The position numbers were made by a program, and so were the translations under genes. From Calcarisporiella thermophila CBS 279.70 (taxonomy: Eukaryota; Calcarisporiellomycota), in contig NW_027192199.1 of assembly GCF_041956535.1 (NCBI RefSeq), positions 310,001 to 374,000 on the forward strand: 64,000 nt of DNA, given 5' to 3'. The notes under the pieces were generated by a model that had not been told where the DNA came from, made no database searches, and worked only from the letters and a program-made list of their open reading frames with translations. This document shows, piece by piece, positions 34,452 to 46,381 of this stretch. Positions within the stretch are counted from its first letter, which is position 1, and each line of letters begins with the position of its first letter.

Positions 34452-35716
34452 TCACTCCTCATCATCGCTTCGGTCGTCCTTCAGCTCCTTTCCACGCAGT
34501 GTCCGGTAGGCAATCCGGAACATCAGGTACGTCCAGAATATGTTTAACACGTACAGTCCTAATAACAGGGTGAAGATGATGTAGGGCACAAACCACGGGC
34601 ACCACCAGCCCGTCGAGGGCTTGAGGTGCATATTGGGTATATATTTAAACGAGTCAACCAGTGTAGAGTACATGAAGCCCGTGTAAACGTAGAGTCGGGA
34701 ATAGGTCCAACAAACAAGCAGGAACGCGAAGACGATATTAGAGGCGGTTTCAAACTTTAGATAGTAGAGACACTTGGCCAACTAAGCGATGAAGGATAGA
34801 AACGCACGTGAGCATGATTTTGCTTAAAAGATGCATGGGAGTGCATGCTTGCTAAATATTACCGCAAGAAAGATGTCCGCAAAATCCATCGAGCAGAACA
34901 CGGCGTTCCCAATCCGCGTGAAGTTACAGCAATAGCTGGCGAAGATTAGTACGCAGGTATTCACATGGTGCATCACGAGTTCGCGGTAATCTTTGCGTGG
35001 ATCCTCGATTTGTAGCACGAAGAACTGGTGGATCCAGAACGAGAACTGGAGGAGGTAATAATATTTGAAGAGCGCGGTGAAATGTAGGTGTGGATATCCT
35101 AGCCAGAAGTGCTTAAAGTCGAACCAGTACTCGCTACCAGATGCTATATACTTTTTTTAAAAAAAAGAGAAATTCATATTAGCTCCCTCCCCACCGCACG
35201 AAAAGCAAAGAAATGTGCTTACAATTCCCACTGAGAAAGCGGTTGAATAGTAGAGACATGCCCATCCTTGTTCACAAAATCTTGTTATCTCGCGTTTCTT
35301 CACGATTCCGGCCGCACTTGCAACAGGCCGAAGAATGTATCGAATTACTATGGCACGCAGGGCCGTAAAGAATAAGGCGTAAAAAGTCAAGAAGATAGTA
35401 TCGAGCCAGCCTTTGCCGTAGGTGCCGTCCGGATGTTGGTAGGCAATAAAGAGAAAACGCCATGTCCCAGGAACTCCAGCAAGATAGGCAATGATGATGG
35501 CAGTCATGATATAGATCGGGAGACCTGGGAGGGAACGAGGAGAAGCAAGCAAGCCCCTGAATTAGTATGCAATTGACAGCTGTGAAACTAAAAATGAAAC
35601 TCACTGATCTGATGACGCTCCAGGTAAGTGATGAAACCATTTTCCCGCCGGTGGAGACTGTGTTTCTTGGATCGGGGGGGTACCTTCACCGGATGTTGGT
35701 CAGTTGCGGCAGACAT
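34452..35716 (-). CDS. LAG1: Ceramide synthase LAG1/LAC1 (TLC domain)
   Basis: Four minus-strand exons (35605-35716, 35223-35524, 34863-35150, 34452-34781) give 343 residues. The TLC domain carries the Lag motif: RKDYRELVMHHVNTCVLIFA then NFTRIGNAVFCSMDFADIFL, with the catalytic His-His pair and the downstream Asp residues. EYWFDFKHFWLGYPH and CEQGWACLYYSTAFSVG are typical of fungal Lag1. Six or more transmembrane segments are visible. The enzyme joins a fatty acyl-CoA to the amino group of a sphingoid base in the ER. The C-terminal KELKDDRSDDEE is an acidic cytosolic tail like that phosphorylated by CK2 in yeast Lag1/Lac1. Confidence 0.95.
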
Positions 35717-36047
35717 CAGTAACGATGTAGATTCAAATGCGAAGACGAAAACAAAGAGAAAGGGAATTCTAAAAAGCTTTGCGACCGTTCTTAAATTTTA
35801 TATTTTTCCTTAATATTTTTTATTTTTCCTTTTGGCGAACCAGTTAATGAGGTTCGGAGGGTTCGGAGCAGGGAAAAATTTACCAACTGGATTGAGCAGA
35901 GTTCCGAGTGGAACCCATATGAATATTTGGTTCAAGATTTATTAATTCTTTAAAAATTCGACGAGAAGGCAAAATAACAACCACAACAAAATATGAAAAC
36001 AGGAGAAATGCGAAATAATACATATCCATAAGACAACAACGAACTTC
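35717..36047. other. Intergenic region
   Basis: Promoter of the ceramide synthase gene and 3' flank of the next minus-strand gene. AT-rich, no gene seen. Confidence 0.5.
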
Positions 36048-37336
36048 TTAGTGGAATCCGCCACCCTTTCGACCGCTAACTTTCGTCTGCCTTCCATACC
36101 GTGTGATGCGTGCGTGCCTGAAGCGTTTTTGCGCCACGGCTACCGTTGGAGGAGAAGAAGGTGGAGGCGAGCTTGGCCCAATATACTCCCTATTATGGAT
36201 AGAAAATTACGTTGATATCAGAAGAAGAGTGGCGCATGTTATAGATAACAATACATACGATTGAGACTTTTGTGAGATATCGGCGGTAGAGATTTCTGGT
36301 TGCTGATCTATATTAGTAAGGCAAATTGATGGCATGGGCACAGGAGTTTTCTCTCCTTTCGCTGCGAGAAGGGCAGAAAGCAGGCTGCGGGGTTTAATGC
36401 TCTCCTGGAAAGGACTAAAATATCGAATATGATCAATTATTAGGAGAGAAAGGGATGGCTGAAGTGTAATCTATCCGCCATTTTACCTAGTGTCACTGCC
36501 GAACAACGCTTCTTCACTAACAGGATACCGTTTGCCTCGGAACACGACTCCAAAGTCTTTACCGGACTTGAGGTTTGAGACGGAACGCTCACGCTCTATT
36601 CGGCCAGATGTCGACACAAGAAATGGATTCTCAGGTGAGTCCTCAGGACATACCAGCTCCTTCTCTCTCGTTCCCATTTTTTCAGCAGAAGAGGCATGGT
36701 TCTGTCTCTGGCTCAAACTGGAACCCGAGGCGGTTACATAGGATGCAGACGTCGAATTGGAAGTCGAGGTGGAGGTGGATAGAGTAGTTGAATGAGTGAG
36801 ATACGGTTTCTTACAAGGGGGGTCATTTGTCGCTACAAAATTCATTCTGCGCTTGCGGTCATTTCTTGTATTGGTGTGGACATTATTGCTGACATTAGTA
36901 GTCGGCCAAAGTTGCCGGGGCTTGCATGTTAATTCTTCATCGCGGAAATCAATCGCCTCTATTCTCTTTCCTCGACTATATATGGTTACCAAATAAAAAA
37001 AATTAAACCGAATGCTACGATAAATAGAGATATACCAACTTACAAAACATAAATTAATCGTCCATTTTCATGTGCCTCTATTGCCCTGCACTTTTCTCTC
37101 TCCCTCTCCTCCTCTCTTGTGTTTGCTTCGCTTCCCCCTCTACCCCAACTATTGCATTCTGTTCCAAAAGGATCTGAAATTTCCGTGCTCTCTACTATAA
37201 CAGGGCTTAACTTATTTACGCATTCTTTACCACCTTCATCCACTTGCAGTGGGGAAGACGGTTCCGGGGAGGGTATTGAGGTCTCGACAAGCGATTTAAC
37301 TTTGCCTTTTTTGTTGGATTTAAAATAGGAGAGCAT
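36048..37336 (-). CDS. Unknown Ser/Thr-rich nuclear-type protein
   Basis: Four minus-strand exons (37044-37336, 36487-36975, 36259-36414, 36048-36189) join in phase to 359 residues. I recognise no family. The N-terminus MLSYFKSNKKGK is a short hydrophobic-basic motif, followed by SPEPSSPLQ. Conserved-looking islands are GRLIYVFRGKRIEAIDFRDE, FGVVFRGKRYPVSEEALFGS and SIKPRSLLSALLAAKGEK, separated by a Ser/Thr run near residue 145. The end is basic (QKRFRHARITRYGRQTK then VSGRKGGGFH). The repeated phrase FRGKR occurs twice. Basic tail and Ser-Pro content suggest a nuclear, phosphorylated protein, which is inference. Exons all break in phase 2, which supports the model. Confidence 0.65.
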
Positions 37337-37598
37337 CGTAGGATTAGAACAGTAATGAAAGGCTCTCCCGCCCTGCGATATATTCCAATGTGTGAATAAA
37401 GGATAAATATAAATTAGGGGGGAAGCCCTCTGGTGGGTCTAGATAATTTATGATTCTATTGATTTGATTGCAATCAATACAGTCAAAAAGAAAAAAGGCG
37501 AAAATTTTTTATCGGGAACTAAACGCGTCGTGACGCGTTCGACTTAAACCAAAATTTAATAAATTAAAATTGTTGAGGGCTGGTTTAATTTATTTGCT

Positions 37599-40500
37599 TT
37601 AATTTTGCAATAACAATATATTGCTCTCTAGTACTTGCCGTTCTTCTTCAAGTGCTGCATGTCGCCTACGGTCCTTTGCTTTGGCTTCCTCAGGAACACG
37701 ACTTTCATACTCTTCACGCGACATCCGCAGTTTCAGTCTTTCGATATCTTGGTTCACCTTCTCGAGTTTACGGGAAAGCTGAGAGAGAGAAAGATTTGAC
37801 TGGGGGGTGGGAGTGGCAGGGAGGAAGATCTTGAGATTGGGTGCAACAGAATAGGATGCCGATGTTTTGATGATTTGAGAAAGTGCAGGATCAACGCTTA
37901 GATCCTGGATGGGTCATGTTTGCGAATGAGTAACGAGTATTGAACGAGTTTTAAATGAAGACATACCTCTTTGGATACAATTTGGAAATCTGCTCTTGTA
38001 AATGCTCGAATCTCCTCCAGATAGAGTCGCAATAAATTACGAGTCTCCTTATCTGAGGCTTCTACGATGAAGCTCGGATTTTTGGAAGGGCGGAGGCGTT
38101 GTCTTAACGATCTTGATCCGCGTATAACTCCGAGGATTGTCTATATAGCTCGTTAGCAGATTTAGATTAATTTATTAAGTATACATCAGGTTTCAATCAT
38201 GCCAGCCTACCGCCATATCGCTCTCAATTTGTGAGTCTCGACATCGCCTATAGTCATCAGGATTGGGGTATTCGGACACCATTATTGAAGGCGGAGACGC
38301 CCTTTTCTTAATCTCGGCATATTGTTGCAAATGTTGCCATAGTTCTTCGGTAACGAATGGTGCAAATGGGTGAGCTAATCTCAAACTGGTATCCAAGCAA
38401 TGGCCCAATATCTCCAGTGTCTCATTTCTTAATTCTTGCGTCCCTTCTTGGTTATCGTACAAAACGGTTTTGCTGAGCTCAACGTAAACATCACATAAAT
38501 CCCCGACCACAAATTGTCTAATCGCTTCGGTTCCTTCATGAAGTTTGTGGGTAACAAAAGCCGTATCACATTTCGTCACTGTATCTTCAAGTCTCGAGAG
38601 GATGTATCGATTTGCAAGAGTAGTTGGAAGAGGAGGGGAGCTGGGGTTATAGGTGGTAGGGGAAGTCGTTGAGGAAAGATGATGCAGCGCAAATTTAACA
38701 ACATTCCAAAGTTTGTTACAGAAGTGGCGGGTCGATATAACGTTCGAGATATCCATATTGATTTGACGATTCTTAAAAAACGATCATCGTTGAAAGGTGA
38801 ATCATCCTCTTGTTAAGTGGTAATTGCAATTTAAACTCACCTGCTGGGTATAGGATACTAATGAAAATCTGAGCGCATCGGCTCCACACGTTTTGATTCC
38901 ATCGGGAAACTCGTTCTCAAGTAAGGCAATACTTCTGTACTCATATTTGGATATAAGTATTCATCTTTTATCAAAACAGTCATTACATTGATCATTATAT
39001 ACCGGGCGACTTCTGAACTCGCTAAATTTCCACTTATCACACCCTCTTTCAACCTCTCCAGAGTTACTCCTTCAATGACATGCAGGGGATCAATCACATT
39101 TCCCAGTGATTTGGACATCTTTCTGCCTTGTGCATCTCTCACCTATTATCCGATAGTTGAAATAGTTAGAAAACTAACACACCAGGGACTCCATCAGAAA
39201 TTATGTTGTACCATCGCGTGCAATAAGATATCTTTGAAGGGCACATGTCCCCCAAAATGTGTGCACAACATCACCATCCTTGCCACCCAAAAGAATAAAA
39301 TATCCGTGCCTGTTTCTATTAATGTTGTTGGATAGTGGGTAGGAATTTTGGAGCTCTCTTTGCCGTTCCATCCAAGAGCCGAGAGGGGAAGTAGTGCTGA
39401 CGAGAACCAGGTATCGAGAACGTCTTCATCCTGAGCTAACTCTACACTAGCTGAGCTTATGTTTTTGGTAGAGCAGAAATCATGCGCGAGAGAACGAGCT
39501 TCTTCTATTGAAGCCGCAGCTATCCAGCTTTCCTTTTCTACTAAGAAAATGCTTCTGTTAAAACCTTTCCAGCCATGAATAAAACCCTTAAGCTACTCAA
39601 CTGGAGCCATCCTTCCATTTAATACGATAGGCAGGGATCCGATGACCCCACCACAACTGTCTCGAAATACACCAATCTTGGATATTGTCTACAAAGCAGC
39701 CGCCAGATCAATATTTATTTGAATTATGACGGCTAACTCAAAAAAGAAAACCGTTTACCTAACCATCGCCTCCACTCTTCTTTATGCAAAGAATGCATTC
39801 CTATTTCTCCCATCTCCACGGCCTCTAGTGCTCGCTTTGCTAACTTACTACATCGAACATACCATTGCGGTTGTACCATCGGCTCGATCACGTCTCCAGT
39901 GCGAGAACACCGTGCAATTCGCATGGTGTGGGAATCCTGTCCTCGGTATACTCCTGCGTCCCTCAAGCGTCGTATTATATCTTCACGGACATCAAATCTG
40001 TCCATTCCCTATGCAATAAAATATTTAGTTTAATTGCGCAGAAATGAGTACTACAATTTGATGGGTGATACCTCATATTCCGGAACACCGCAGTTTTTCA
40101 ATTCCCCTCTCCTGCCAAGGATCCCCTCCACAGTCAAACCGTGCCTCCTTCCACATGAATAGTCATTGGGGTCATGAGCAGGGGTGACTTTGACCGCCCC
40201 CGTTCCAAACTCCATATCAACTAGATCAGCATCGCAAATGATCGGTATAGTTTTACCCAGCACAGGATGAATCACAGATTTTCCATGTAGCTCAATGTAG
40301 CGTGGATCATCAGGATGAATCGCAACGGCACAATCGCCCAGCATAGTCTCAATACGTGTAGTAGAGACTACAAGTTCTTTGTGCGAGGGAGTGGGTGTAG
40401 ATAAAGGGTATGCGAACTTGTGCAGAACCCCGAACTCAACTCTAGAAAAATTGAAAAAATATAAATCAGCAAGACAAACTCCAAATACGAAGAGGATGGG

Positions 40501-41602
40501 TTATTTACGGTTTATTTCTTCCCACAAGCTGTAGCATAGTGCGCCCCGTAACTGTTTCGTAATCGACTTCAATATCTGATAGAGCGGTTTGTAATGCACA
40601 GCACCAATTCACAAGCCTCGTATCACGGTATATCAATCCTTCATTAAACAAGCGAATGAATGCATGCGTAACTGCTTCAGAGCGCTGTGCGTCCATGGTA
40701 AAGAAGAGTTTTTCCCAATCCAGCGACGCTCCTAACCGGTGCTAATAACGTTGAGGGATTGAAAAATATGAGAATATGTATAGAGGGTTGTAGAGTCACA
40801 AGCCCGTATCTATTACCAGCTGATATATGATTCTATCCCCATGTTTTTCTTTCCATTTCCACACCTCTTTAACAAATGCATCTCTTCCGATGTCAAGTCG
40901 AGTTACCTTTTTACAGACTAAAAGTTAATACCCATGAAAATTACCAGCGATTTTCTTCGGCCTAACCTGTCGAGATTTCATGAGTGACCGCTCCACCACA
41001 GTCTGGGTAGCAATCCCAGCATGATCTGTTCCAGGGATCCAAGAAACCGTATGTCCAGACATTCGATGCCAGCGAGCAATCGCATCCTAGATAATGCAAA
41101 AAAGTTGGAGCAGGTAAAAAAAATGAAATATAAAAAGCATTATTGAAAATTCACCTGAATGCTTGCAGTTAGAGCATGTCCAATGTGCAGATCTCCTGTG
41201 ACATTAGGGGGAGGAAGAAGCATAGTGAAAGGCTCTTTTGAGATTCTGGAACCATATTCAGCGCTACTCGAAGAAAAAAATCCTGTAGAGGAAAATTCGT
41301 AAGCAGAAGATAATTTTGCTTAATATAGGGAGGTTAATGTGCCTTTTTGCTTCCACCAATCCTGCCAATCGCTTTCAACGACCTACACAGTTAAATAAAG
41401 CGAACATTTATTGAATTATACCTTTGGAATCCCATTAGAATTTCCATACCTTTGGATCGTAAGCCGGAAGAAACTCGTGCGTTGGCTTTGAAACACTCTC
41501 CTTATTTACTGCAGTTGATAGACATATCCTGTCCGTAATTATTAAATGTCTATGTCTCCACCAACTTGTACTGGGTCTTTTGAATCCTCTCGTCCTTAAC
41601 AT
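37599..41602 (-). CDS. Valyl-tRNA synthetase, mitochondrial presequence form
   Basis: About 15 small exons on the minus strand. The start at 41602 opens an Arg-rich presequence without acidic residues ([19 protein letters not shown]), then [20 protein letters not shown]. Class I motifs are intact: [18 protein letters not shown] (HIGH) and [16 protein letters not shown] (KMSKS). The editing domain ([39 protein letters not shown]) and [14 protein letters not shown] with [13 protein letters not shown] are typical of ValRS. The anticodon domain ([20 protein letters not shown]) and a C-terminal coiled coil ([20 protein letters not shown]) are present. Intron 2 (41283-41342) uses a GC donor. Fungal VAS1 normally makes cytosolic and mitochondrial forms from two starts; here the same is likely. 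Confidence 0.93.
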
Positions 41603-41752
41603 GACTCTGTCAAAAATAACAATATACTCGAGTATCTTTTGATAATTTATGTGACTGTTACATATTTCAGAAAACGACTTCGTCCTTCAACCCGGTTGAA
41701 CCATCGCCACCATTTTCACACCGTGTTTTCTTAGCTTAATGTTGCTATAGGA

Positions 41753-42642
41753 ATGAACCCTGAAGAAGATCGCGTCCATATATTAAGTACAGATGAGTTC
41801 AATCCAAGGTATATTATCCTTAATTTCCTTTCCATCTAAATTAACGGGTATTCCACCATTTTACAAAGCGTACAATCTGGTCTACGCGCAACCTCAATGA
41901 CACAGCATCGCCTCACTCGGGCTGAAGCACTTAAAGGTTTTGCAAACCGTATAATCTATTCACGATTTTATACGTTTTTTTATCTGGGATTGGCAATCCT
42001 CAGCTTGATAAGTTTGGTGTTGTCCTTCGTGGAGCATTGGTATCAACGAATTCATTCATGTTTAGATGAAAAAGCAATTGAACATTTTGTATTTTTTTGA
42101 ATAGTGCAACAATATGGTTCATAATTCTTGAAGTAGTCATCAATACCGCCCTTATTGCCGAAGTTGGGATCCGATGGTTGGCACTTGGCAGGGTATTGTA
42201 TTCCTTCATCTCGTTTCATATTCAAATTGTATTCATGTTTGGAAACAGGCATATTGGAAATCTATCTACAACGTATTGGACGTGCTTGTTGTCGCTGTTT
42301 GTGCCATTACGGTCATTGTCCTTATTACCTCGGATTGCTCAACAGAGAGTCGAGAAGAGGAGATGTTTGATATCGTGCTTCTCATAATTCGGAATGCAGT
42401 GCAGTTCGTCCGCCTGGCAATTATGTTAAGAAAGTAAGCTAATGGGGAATTTTTGCTATTGCTCCTAGCATTTCCCGGATGGGTAAGCTAACAACTCTAA
42501 ACTCAACGAAAGGAATAAGCGAAATATCGAAGCCAGAAATGCAACGATTGATTTTACTGATTTACGTGGTCCTAGCATCGAAGTGGAGACTCTAGGGGGA
42601 GACTATTTACTAGCGGAAGAAAGTGATGATGAAGTGATTTGA
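41753..42642 (+). CDS. Four-helix voltage-sensor-like membrane protein
   Basis: Five exons (41753-41808, 41869-42039, 42105-42192, 42249-42433, 42513-42642) join in phase to 209 residues. After a soluble N-terminus come four hydrophobic segments: FYLGLAILSLISLVLSFVE, TIWFIILEVVINTALIAEVG, VLDVLVVAVCAITVIVLIT and a final amphipathic one with RNAVQFVRLAIMLRK. The second helix ends in ALIAEVGIRWLALGR, like the S2-S3 region of ion-transport domains, and the last resembles an S4 with sparse arginines. No pore helices follow; the protein ends with an acidic tail (LLAEESDDEVI). I infer a fungal voltage-sensor-domain-only protein, related to conserved hypothetical ion-transport-domain proteins. It is head to head with ValRS, 150 nt apart. 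Confidence 0.7.
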
Positions 42643-43031
42643 ACGTGATTCGAACTTTCCTATTTTCTCTCGTTTCTACTGTATAATATGCCTCGCTACT
42701 TGGTTTTTGTTTCAAAACTTTGAATAGAATTTTCCGATTCCAATCAATTTCTCATACCCATACAATACAAGTTCAAAAATTCCATATACACAATGAAATA
42801 AGTACGCACTGCCAGGAAATATATAAATAAATACAATAAATAGTATTAAAAAAAATGGCGCTTGCCCAGTCAAATAAATATAGTCAATATATATACAATA
42901 TGTACACAATGGACGAAATATAACACGTTCGCTTAAAGAGTAGAGCCTGCCTATCTCTAGGAGAAACCTTACAAATATACCCAGCGGACAGAATGAATCA
43001 GTACACTTAATAACGGCGCATTACGCGTGGA
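42643..43031. other. Convergent 3' regions
   Basis: AT-rich flank between the voltage-sensor-like gene and the cysteine-rich secreted protein gene; no gene seen. Confidence 0.5.
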
Positions 43032-43360
43032 CTACTTCAACGGTTCATTCAGTCCGACTGACTCCAAAGTTTCGGGCGCTACAGTGACTTCGCTATTCCT
43101 GGCGAAGAATCTGCGCTTCTCTGCCCCCATGTTGAAGCAACAGACCTGCCCAACAGCTAAACCAACAGTCAAGGACTTGATAAAGGTAAAAGCATTATTT
43201 TAAGCATAGTGTACTCACGACAATTCTGTCGTCCATAGTTGCTCCCCCTGTTCGCGTCGCATTCCTCTAGAGCTACGCAATCACAATTAATAGAGAGATA
43301 ATATGCTCTCGCTAGTGGCACCGTAAGAAGCATAAGTACAAGCGAGAATCGCGTGTTCAT
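43032..43360 (-). CDS. Small cysteine-rich secreted protein, CLIP-like spacing
   Basis: Two minus-strand exons (43219-43360, 43032-43156) give 88 residues. A signal peptide (MNTRFSLVLMLLTVPLARA) leads into a compact six-cysteine module: INCDCVALEECDANRG, then YGRQNC and PVGQVCCFNMG. The order C-x-C-x-x-L-x-x-C ... C-x4-VCC resembles the CLIP domain of arthropod serine proteases (CxxLxxC ... VCC), although the first two Cys are unusually close. AEKRRF after the module is a possible dibasic cleavage site, leaving a Cys-free tail. The module alone, without a protease, would be a free-standing disulfide-rich peptide. Function unknown; an effector, inhibitor or antimicrobial role would be guesswork. 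Confidence 0.7.
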
Positions 43361-44615
43361 TCTTATGAGAAACAGGATGGTTGAAATAATAAATGAGAAG
43401 CGACTACAATAATAACGTGTGGAGAAATGTTTGTAGGGGGGTTTATATAATCTCGCAGAGTCATAGGCATCCTTTGAGAAGTGGCCGATCCTAGTCCCAC
43501 CATTCCTTGCCCATAGCACCTGCGGACCAATCTATGGCTTCGGAAACGGTGCTCCTGAATCCCCGGGGAAAACTTGTGATTTTGTTTTTTTCCCATCTTA
43601 AAGAAAACCCCGGCTTCCTGAACAAGTTGTATTTTTCTGAGGGTCAGATGACCTCCGTAGCGCCATCGTTCGCAGTGTTTCGCTGTTCAAATGACGCATT
43701 TTCACTATTGTTCCTTTTTCTTAGGCCAATGTTATTAACAAGGGATTAGAATGGGAAAAAGAGACGTGAATAAGAGAAATACCGCAATTGATATAACCTT
43801 TAACCCTATTTTTCGTATGTTAAAATGATTAAGTGGATTATGGTCGCAAACGTTTGATTCCAGAGGAAAGTTCGATGGGAACAACCTCATTATTCTCTCG
43901 ATTTAACATAACCCGCTTAATAAAGACGGCGTTCTCTTTTATCGGTAGTAATACAACTGTGGCATCGAAAAGAACAAATATAAACCCAAAATAGGAAATT
44001 TCGTAGAATCCCTGTAATATGCCCTGGCAATATTGGAACTGTATACTCTTGTTTCGGAGAATGCTTTCACGGGATAATAAATAAAAAAACTCTTGTATCA
44101 AAAACACCCTTGTGTTGCGAGTAGTTCTTGGGTGTGATTTTGTATGTGGTATGAGCAATGATTTATTGCACATGATATCAGAGCAAACAAAAGGCTTCTT
44201 TAACTTCCTCTGTGGCTGGGAAAAATATCACTAATGGTTAACTGAACTCCGCATTTAATTATACCCGACTTAAAGAAAGACAAGAGCTAGAAACCTTACG
44301 AAGCAGATGGTTTTAGGAAGGGTGAGGTGAGTGAATGGACTGCTAGACCCAAAATGAAGCTAGATAATACTATTACTTTTTCCTTTATCCCTTTCTTTGT
44401 TTTCTACTTATTGACTATTTAATTTCCATTATTACTTCTTCACTTTATCCAGCAAGTTTTATCTTTCCCGCATTCATAAATCAATATGTTTCTTTTCTAC
44501 CCTAAACACTTTAATAAAAAATCCATCGTATTTCATTTACTTAGAATTCTTCAGTTCACAAAATATTAAATAAAAGATATTCAAGAAAAGAAGAATAAAT
44601 AAAATTTGATCGAGG
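43361..44615. other. AT-rich intergenic region
   Basis: About 1.25 kb. A 111-codon minus-strand frame at 43838-44173 and an 80-codon plus-strand frame at 43507-43749 have no family features. The left end should hold the promoter of the cysteine-rich gene. I see no supportable gene. Confidence 0.45.
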
Positions 44616-45506
44616 TTATTTCCTACCAAGGATAAAGTAGCCATATCCTTTCACTTCACCCTCTTTAAGTGCAATTTCCTCTTGCTGCAAGAATTTTTTG
44701 AGCAATTCCACAATGAATGGGCTCTCTTCATCGCCCTTTAAAGCAACTTGGAAGAGAAAATGGTTCCAAAATGGAAAGTTTTCCTTGACCTCAACTTCTC
44801 TGAAAACTTTTTGTACTGCGCGGATCATATCCTCTTTAGTATGCAGAGGCGGTTCGTGTTTGCGCAAGACGAGATTAGCCCATCGCTCTTGGGGAGTAAA
44901 TGGAGCTGCAGAAGACGATATGGGGGTGTCCCTGTCTTTAGAGATATCTATGACATTAGCGGCAGCAAGAAGATCAACGCGGTCGTAATAGAACCGCGCA
45001 GTGGGAGAGTCCAGTGGAATGCGTTCGAAATCTTCTGCCAGTAGAATGCCATTATTTCTAAGGAAGCTATGAGCATGTAGAACAGCCTAATATTAGAATG
45101 AACGAAATGGATTTCCATTAGAATTTGCCTGATCAAAATTACTCTACAAAATTTGCAGATACTCTACCTCTTCTAATGGGAATAGATGATGTAATGATAA
45201 TTGCATTACCACCACGTCGAAACTCTGTTTTTCCCCAGAATACTTTAAGAAATCATCGTTCAAAATTTCGATTCCATTGGTATCGTCAATCTTCGCTTTC
45301 AAAATCGAAATGGATTTGGGATTTGGATCAATTGCAACCAGTGTTGAGCCAGGTCGCTCGACAAAAACGTTTTGTAATAACGCACGAGCTAATTGTCCTT
45401 GACCGCATCCAACATCGAGAATGCGAATTGGAGCAGGAGCGGGGGGAAGTAGAGGGGCTAAGAAATTGATGAAGTATTTATTGCGTACGGTTGCGAGATT
45501 CTCCAT
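44616..45506 (-). CDS. Class I SAM-dependent methyltransferase
   Basis: Two minus-strand exons (45168-45506 and 44616-45086) give 269 residues. Motif I is PIRILDVGCGQGQLARALL, the acidic end of strand 2 is TLVAIDPNP, and motif post-I and II appear in GIEILNDDFLKY and FDVVVMQLSLHHLFPLEEAV. The C-terminal half (NNGILLAEDFERIPLDSP, YYDRVDLLAAANV, EVEVKENFPFWNHFLFQVAL) forms the lid. The LHHL after the fourth strand is common in small-molecule methyltransferases of the ubiquinone/sterol type, but the substrate cannot be read from the sequence. It is unrelated in detail to the methyltransferase at the start of the window. Confidence 0.85.
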
Positions 45507-46381
45507 GATTGTAGCAAGAGTGGTCTTTACAAGAGACTATAAAGTATTTCTTTACAGAACAGGTGTTATTTTATTCCTAGGAATCAAGAGAACATTGGGT
45601 CTTTATATACGGCGGGTTAGTAAGCCGATCCGCTTCCGACTTATCAGATGAGATTAAAGATAGTGGAATTGGATACAACGCGCATAACACGTCATGTCGC
45701 ACCCTGCGGAGCGCCGTCTAGCCATAATGAGTCATTTTTACCTATTAAATATGACCCTTCTCTTTATAGGTTTCTTGTTTTATATCATTTTCTCACCTAT
45801 TTGTTGTATACAAGAAGTTGAGTATATATTATATTTTTCCTTACGTTTACGCTAATTCTACTCGCTACGATTCGTTACACAGGACTGGTTTGATCCAAGG
45901 TCAATGAGGATGGTCAGGTCAAAGGAATGAAATCACTAGTTAAAGGTTAAAGGGGTTGCATAATTTGTTAATAAAATACGCAATATCTCCATTGTTAAAT
46001 GCTGCAATATAATCTTTCAAGCATTGAATTTTCTACCAACGACTACTAGCTAAAGTTAAATCGTCTCCTGTGGACCAGCTTACTCATCCCTTCTAATGAT
46101 TCAGGAGACTCTCTCCACTTATATGGGATTGGCCAGCTTTCAATCCTAAATGCATGGTGAAAGTTGCCCCATGGCTAAGAAACTCACTAATTTTCAGGTG
46201 TAATAACAGAATTCCTAGTGTTATAACAATCATATGTGCGTCTTGGAATTTTGCAATAAATGTCAGACAATCCTTATGTTCAAGAGTCTATATTTAATTA
46301 AAAAATTGCTCTTTAAGAAATAATCACAGTGTGTACCCAGTCTGGTGGAAAAAATTTTGAGCGCAAATAATGGGCGCTAGC
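45507..46381. other. AT-rich intergenic region
   Basis: Promoter side of the methyltransferase gene and 3' flank of MAK10. No gene, tRNA or repeat recognised. Confidence 0.45.

Noticed and set aside
43838-44173. 111-codon minus-strand frame downstream of the methyltransferase
   Set aside because: Hydrophobic middle part hints at a membrane segment but there is no start context, splice support or known motif.
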